Shown: positions 59,473 through 64,000 of the stretch, piece after piece
Numbering within the stretch: position 1 is the first letter of the stretch
Layout: each line of letters starts with the position of its first letter
Source of the DNA: Lingula anatina
Taxonomy: Eukaryota > Brachiopoda > Lingulata > Lingulida > Lingulidae
DNA: 64,000 bases
Direction of reading: 5' to 3'
Assembly (NCBI RefSeq): GCF_001039355.2
Contig: NW_019773659.1
Location: 416,504 to 480,503, forward strand
Translations under genes and position numbers: made by a program
Notes under the pieces: generated by a model
Seen by the model: the letters and a program-made list of their open reading frames with translations, nothing else
Databases searched by the model: none
Told to the model about the DNA's origin: nothing

Positions 59473-60780
59473 ATGGCCTCTCACTCAATGATACGGACCT
59501 TGGTACTTGCGACTCTGGTTTTCTCCTGGCCACTTGTTTATTTTGTGACCAGATTTTCGATAGAGGCGCATAAAATCCAAATATTGATGCCGACAGGTTC
59601 CAATGACAGGATCAGAGACAGTTGTCAGTGCAACAATGTGACGTCATTGTCCGTGACATCATTAAACTTGACGTCTCCACCAGTGATGCGAGGCGGAGAG
59701 AGCAAACTTTTTTCCCCGAACTCTTCAAACAACTCTAATGATATTCGTCTACCGGTGACAAGTTTAGTATTCTTAAAGACGCATAAAACAGCAAGCAGCA
59801 CAGTTCAGAATATCGTCATGCGTTTCGGTTACCAGAGGGGCCTCGTTTTCGCCCTAGGAGCAGAGCGAAATATGTACCAGGTGGGAAACTTCCCCGCCAT
59901 TTTCAAACCAACGTATGCTTTACGTAGTGCTGCTGGGAAATTCAATATCCTATGCCACCATACACGATTCAGTCGAGACATTCAGAAAATTATGCAAGAC
60001 GGCGCAGTCTATTTTACTATTTTGAGGAATCCCACTAGCGTGTTTGAGTCCATCTTCTCTTATTACAATATAGCTCAAGTATACAAGCTAAATGCAACCA
60101 ACGGACTGGCAACATTCCTTGAAAGACCGAAATATTATTTCACATTCCCCATTCCAGATGTAGATGCTGCTTTGAGAAACCCGCTTCTTGTAGATTTTGG
60201 GATGAACGTGGACATGTCTGACAACATCACCGCCATCTATGAGAAGATATTGGAACTAGAACAGAATTTTGATTTGGTTATGATAGCAGAATATTTCGAC
60301 GAATCCTTGATTCTTTTGAAACATTTACTGAACTGGTCGCTCACTGATCTTGTTAATGTTAGATTAAATGCCCGTCCTAAACAGAAAATTGTACAACTTG
60401 ATCCAGGAAATTTAGCGAAGATGAAAAGTTGGAACGCCGGTGACCATTTACTATACGACCATTTCAACCGAACGTTTTGGAGAAAGATCAAACTCTTTGG
60501 AGTCGAAAGACTACAAAAGGAAGTTGAAGAGCTTCGGAAGATTAACCAGTACTGGAAAGCCGTGTGCTATGATAAGGAAACGAATGTAAAAGCTAAAGGT
60601 TTACAAAAGTATACGGAAGTTGTAACGTATAAGTTGAGTCAACAGGGTTCCAAACACATGGATTGTAGTTTGATGTCTCTTCAGGAGATTGAATTCTCTG
60701 ACTTGATCTATGAAAGAATGCTAAAACGAGGTCAGATTCTGGATAAGCGACCACCTAAATGGCATGGGAAGAAACAATGA
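59473..60780 (+). CDS. Galactose-3-O-sulfotransferase family protein (copy 2), 435 aa
   Basis: A single coding exon follows an acceptor at about 59421. I chose ATG 59473 because it is the first in-frame Met after the acceptor and directly precedes a type II anchor (about residues 7-28, IRTLVLATLVFSWPLVYFVTRF). A glycosylatable stem follows (to about 92). The PAPS 5'-phosphosulfate loop is canonical, VFLKTHKTASSTVQNIV (about 99-115), followed by CHHTRF (about 161-166) and the 3'-phosphate segment VYFTILRNPTSVFESIFSY (about 179-197). The C-terminal half (AEYFDESLILLKHLLNWSL, DHFNRTFWRKI) aligns closely with copy 1. It should act in the Golgi on galactose-terminated glycans. AATAAA at about 61458 may end the transcript. 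Confidence 0.94.
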   Translation: MASHSMIRTLVLATLVFSWPLVYFVTRFSIEAHKIQILMPTGSNDRIRDSCQCNNVTSLSVTSLNLTSPPVMRGGESKLFSPNSSNNSNDIRLPVTSLVFLKTHKTASSTVQNIVMRFGYQRGLVFALGAERNMYQVGNFPAIFKPTYALRSAAGKFNILCHHTRFSRDIQKIMQDGAVYFTILRNPTSVFESIFSYYNIAQVYKLNATNGLATFLERPKYYFTFPIPDVDAALRNPLLVDFGMNVDMSDNITAIYEKILELEQNFDLVMIAEYFDESLILLKHLLNWSLTDLVNVRLNARPKQKIVQLDPGNLAKMKSWNAGDHLLYDHFNRTFWRKIKLFGVERLQKEVEELRKINQYWKAVCYDKETNVKAKGLQKYTEVVTYKLSQQGSKHMDCSLMSLQEIEFSDLIYERMLKRGQILDKRPPKWHGKKQ

Positions 60781-63700
60781 TTTTGTGGGCGAATAATTAA
60801 GCTGTTTTAAAGAGGCATTTTTGTTTTTAAAAAACATGGCCTTTTGAGTTTTCATTATAAAGTTCCTCGGACACGAGTGACACGTGTAAAGGGTTGAGAC
60901 GTCATGCCCCAAAGCTACACATGCATTAATAAACCGCAGGACAGGCATTACTAGGCACAGATAAGTATGGTGTACATTCACTAGCAGGTAAATTGACACA
61001 AACAATGAACGTATGATGTCCAGCAAACATATCATACGGTAGCACACTGGTACTGTTAATGAAGTAAAGAGCTTGATCGTGAAAAGTAAACAACATATGC
61101 GTATAGGCCTACTTGTATGTACATGCACGAGTACATTGCAAGTAGACTTAAGGATCATCCGAGGCTGTCGGCGTCACGTAACGTCATACACGGACGAGAC
61201 TAGAAATCTATAAGAATTAGACTGAGGTGGTATAAACTGTTTAGCTACATGTACATGTATATAGCATACAGGGTGCGTTACCGATTCTCCTGGGCTTTCA
61301 GCAATTTTGACTTTATCACCGCGGTATACCTTATCCTATGGTCAACTCGTTAAGAAAATGTATTACCATCTACAGTATTACATCTATGTATCTGAAGTCG
61401 TTCCGAGTTTTCAATGCTTGATTTTAATAACTCCGTTGTGTCTGTACATAAAAATGAATAAACGAACTTCAGGTTAATAAAATAATGGGGAAAATATTTT
61501 GTACATATTAAAATAAAACACGTTATAAAATAAAATTAATAAAGCAACAAATTGTAGCATTAAATCCATCTTTATTCAGAAAATATCACTTCACTACACC
61601 AGTATCTCCAAATTATCGGTTTCCATCCTCCAGTTCACCGCCTCGTTCTAGACGGTACTCCTACATACTCACTAAGTGTCACAATGTAAAAACGAGGCTA
61701 AGGATGGATTTTACATAAGGCATACACAGAGAAGCAGTCAACCTTATTGGATACATTGAGTAGTCAACTTAATTCACGTTCAACAAATTAAATTAACTTA
61801 CAGAAGGCACACATCACTTATAATATGTAAGAGAAGATAGATGAAAGGCGCATACAGCACATCTGCGTTTCAATTACCATCTCTTAATAATACTCTAAAA
61901 ATTATTATAAGACATATCAAAAATGTCCCAAACTCTAAAAACAAATCTTCATAAAGCTAGTAGTAATCGTTACAATTATGTCATGTAAAATGTTATTGAA
62001 GTAAGAATGCTTATTGAAAATGTCTCTCAAAGTCAAAGTGAATTGACAGGTACAGGACAGATGTCTGTTTTCTAAAATAAATAAACATTAAAAAATAGTA
62101 CTAAGTAATGAACTGTATTAGCAAATAAAAAGATATGAAATAAAATAGTATTAAAATATTCACTACACCACTTGCAAATAAATAATTAAATACATAATAA
62201 AACAAACACATTAATATATCAAATTTGAAAGAGAAAAATTCAGACGTTGGTTCTCCATATGTTTACAAATTTCTTCAAAATATTCTTCATAACGAATGCT
62301 CACTTATTAGAGACTGAGTCTTTAAGGAAAATAACTGTTAAGCAAAGAATAAAATACTACAGTACATAACACTTTAACACAACTCTTTAACTGGATGGAT
62401 TGTTTCAGTGAGGCGTAAAACAGAATTCATAGGAATACAAATGAATGAAATGCAATGACTTATTTGAGCTAAAATTGTGAAAATATTAAGTAATACTGTG
62501 CAAAAACACTACTGCAGGCAATACTAGACTTGGAAGCTCACTATTATTACTAATAATACTCTTAGACTAATGTTTAATGAGACAAATCAGTTATAACTCC
62601 AAAACTATGACAAATCTGGTTAATTTGCCATAAGGGTGGACGGTTCACTTCAAACTACATTTTACATTTAACATATTTTGAAAAAAAAAAAAAATGGTCA
62701 CAATATACACAATTTTTTTAATGAAATACTTTTGAATGTTTAACAATAAAATAATAAATAAACAAATAATAATAATAAGTGTGTATTACTGAGTGACATT
62801 ATTTGCATTATGGTGATAATACATATACCTTGCCCCTTATGCTTTATAAAATGACCAGTTAATGTTTATCTCTCAGTCTTTATCTAATTAAGTAATTATA
62901 AATTCAATGATAATGAAAACCAGGACATAAATCATGAAACCCTCACGTTTGTGGTTCAATAAAGACTACCAAAAAAAGATTAATTAATTATTACCCTGCA
63001 TGAATAAAACAAACCGTCCACTATGGTTATATATTATCTTTGTTGTCATTCTTTTCTTTTCTATTAACAGAAGGGTAATAATAAAATACAATACTAAGGA
63101 TAAACATATTTGGATCTGGTTTTGACTGATCTACGTATTTAAAAAAAAAAAAGAAAAAAATTTATGAGCTAATTATGTGAGAACCAAACAAACACCATTA
63201 CAGACATGACAAAACTCTGTGCAACACAAATATAATGCTAACACTTTTACATCATAATCAGACAACATCATACCAAGACACTGACCTGTTTGTTATTGCA
63301 ACCATAATACTATCAACTACTGGGCAATACAGCACTACACTATTCATTTAAATGCTTTATTTGGTCCCAATATTGAGCAAATTGTCAAGCAAATGGAATT
63401 AAATCAGCTCTTATATTGTTAAGTCTGAAAAATCACCTGAATATTTTGAAAATGAAATTTGTCAAATTTGTTTCCTGTAGTTGGCCTGTATATCATGGGA
63501 TTTTCTTCGTGGTCCATTAAAAAAAAATAAACAACCATGCATACATTTCAACAGTGCACTTTTTATAATGAACCTCAAGCAAATGTTTCTTCTTAATGTA
63601 TTTAACTTCTTGTACTCTTTGTGACCATGGCTTTATGCAAAGCGTCTGTCTTCACGTGCACACTAAATATAAGCAACAGTAACAGCACTGTCCAACACAA

Positions 63701-64000
63701 GTACATAATGATGACTGCCACTTTCACAAACTAAAACAAAAAAGTTTTGTGTTAAAAGTCCATGACCATATTGTCCCTTCCTTGAATGTCTGTATGTAAG
63801 CAAGCTGACCATGGGTCTGCAGTCCACAACCAATAACTGATGACAAAAACTGTAATACTATGTGTTTCTTAATTCACCTCCAAATTCTACAAGTGTTATC
63901 CTTACTTCCTGGAACGTAAGAAATATATAGAAATAGATAAATACAATAAATAACTACACAAATATCTTTCAATAGATTAATATAAATTATAAATTGTTGT
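60781..64000 (-). other. AT-rich region, perhaps 3'UTR of a minus-strand gene
   Basis: After the 3'UTR of Gal3ST copy 2, from about 61555 to the window end, the sequence is very AT-rich with no coding frames and no obvious dispersed repeats. On the minus strand, GAATAAAGATGG at about 61568-61579 could be a polyadenylation signal, with the transcript converging on the sulfotransferase gene. No exon is visible to confirm this. Confidence 0.3.

Overview
The window is animal (metazoan) genomic DNA. Genes are interrupted by GT-AG introns, coding density is low, and the sequence is AT-rich with many microsatellites, palindromic MITEs and decayed non-LTR retrotransposons. Frequent acatgta- and aggccta-type words, a somatomedin-B/Cys-rich ectodomain gene and Gal3ST paralogues suggest a marine invertebrate, most likely a lophotrochozoan such as a mollusc. 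That placement is inference from style, not proof. No prokaryotic features, tRNA, rRNA or CRISPR were seen.

Layout. (1) 1-1112, minus: 5' part of a secreted-protein gene with four phase-compatible exons that runs off the left edge; the propeptide is possibly astacin-like. (2) 2699-8200, minus: complete three-exon gene for a GPI-anchored Ly6/uPAR (quiver/sleepless-like) three-finger protein. (3) 8.2-16.2 kb: no gene found; MITE-like inverted repeats, satellite-like repeats and a decayed LINE 3' end. (4) 16275-17537, plus: single-coding-exon galactose-3-O-sulfotransferase with a duplicated relic of its own 3' end just downstream. (5) 18.1-19.3 kb: LINE fragment split by a 434-bp transposon with a 9-bp target duplication. 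(6) 21.8-26.2 kb, minus: ectodomain gene with a somatomedin-B-like domain, whose last exon encodes a C-terminal hydrophobic segment. (7) 27.8-54.2 kb: tandemly duplicated ~5.3-5.5 kb unit, each carrying a four-exon plus-strand gene for a small secreted 12-cysteine protein that looks like a free-standing PCSK9 C-terminal (V/CHRD) domain. Four exon sets are visible (A-D), but A and B abut an assembly gap and are nearly identical, so A is probably the unmerged contig end of B and the real number is probably three. Copies C and D are separated by a LINE and a ~1.56-kb tandem repeat with ~112-bp inverted arms. (8) 54-59 kb: LTR of a Ty3/gypsy-like element, another 9-bp-TSD MITE and a hairpin repeat. 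(9) 59473-60780, plus: second Gal3ST paralogue with a supported 5'UTR exon. (10) 61.5-64 kb: AT-rich, perhaps the 3'UTR of a minus-strand gene beyond the window.

The recognisable genes are extracellular or Golgi: a GPI-anchored Ly6 protein, Golgi sulfotransferases, a membrane or secreted somatomedin-B protein and secreted Cys-rich V-domain proteins. The sequence does not show that they act together. The most unusual content is the array of stand-alone PCSK9-V-like genes, and the way its repeat units give 'empty sites' that define several mobile elements precisely.
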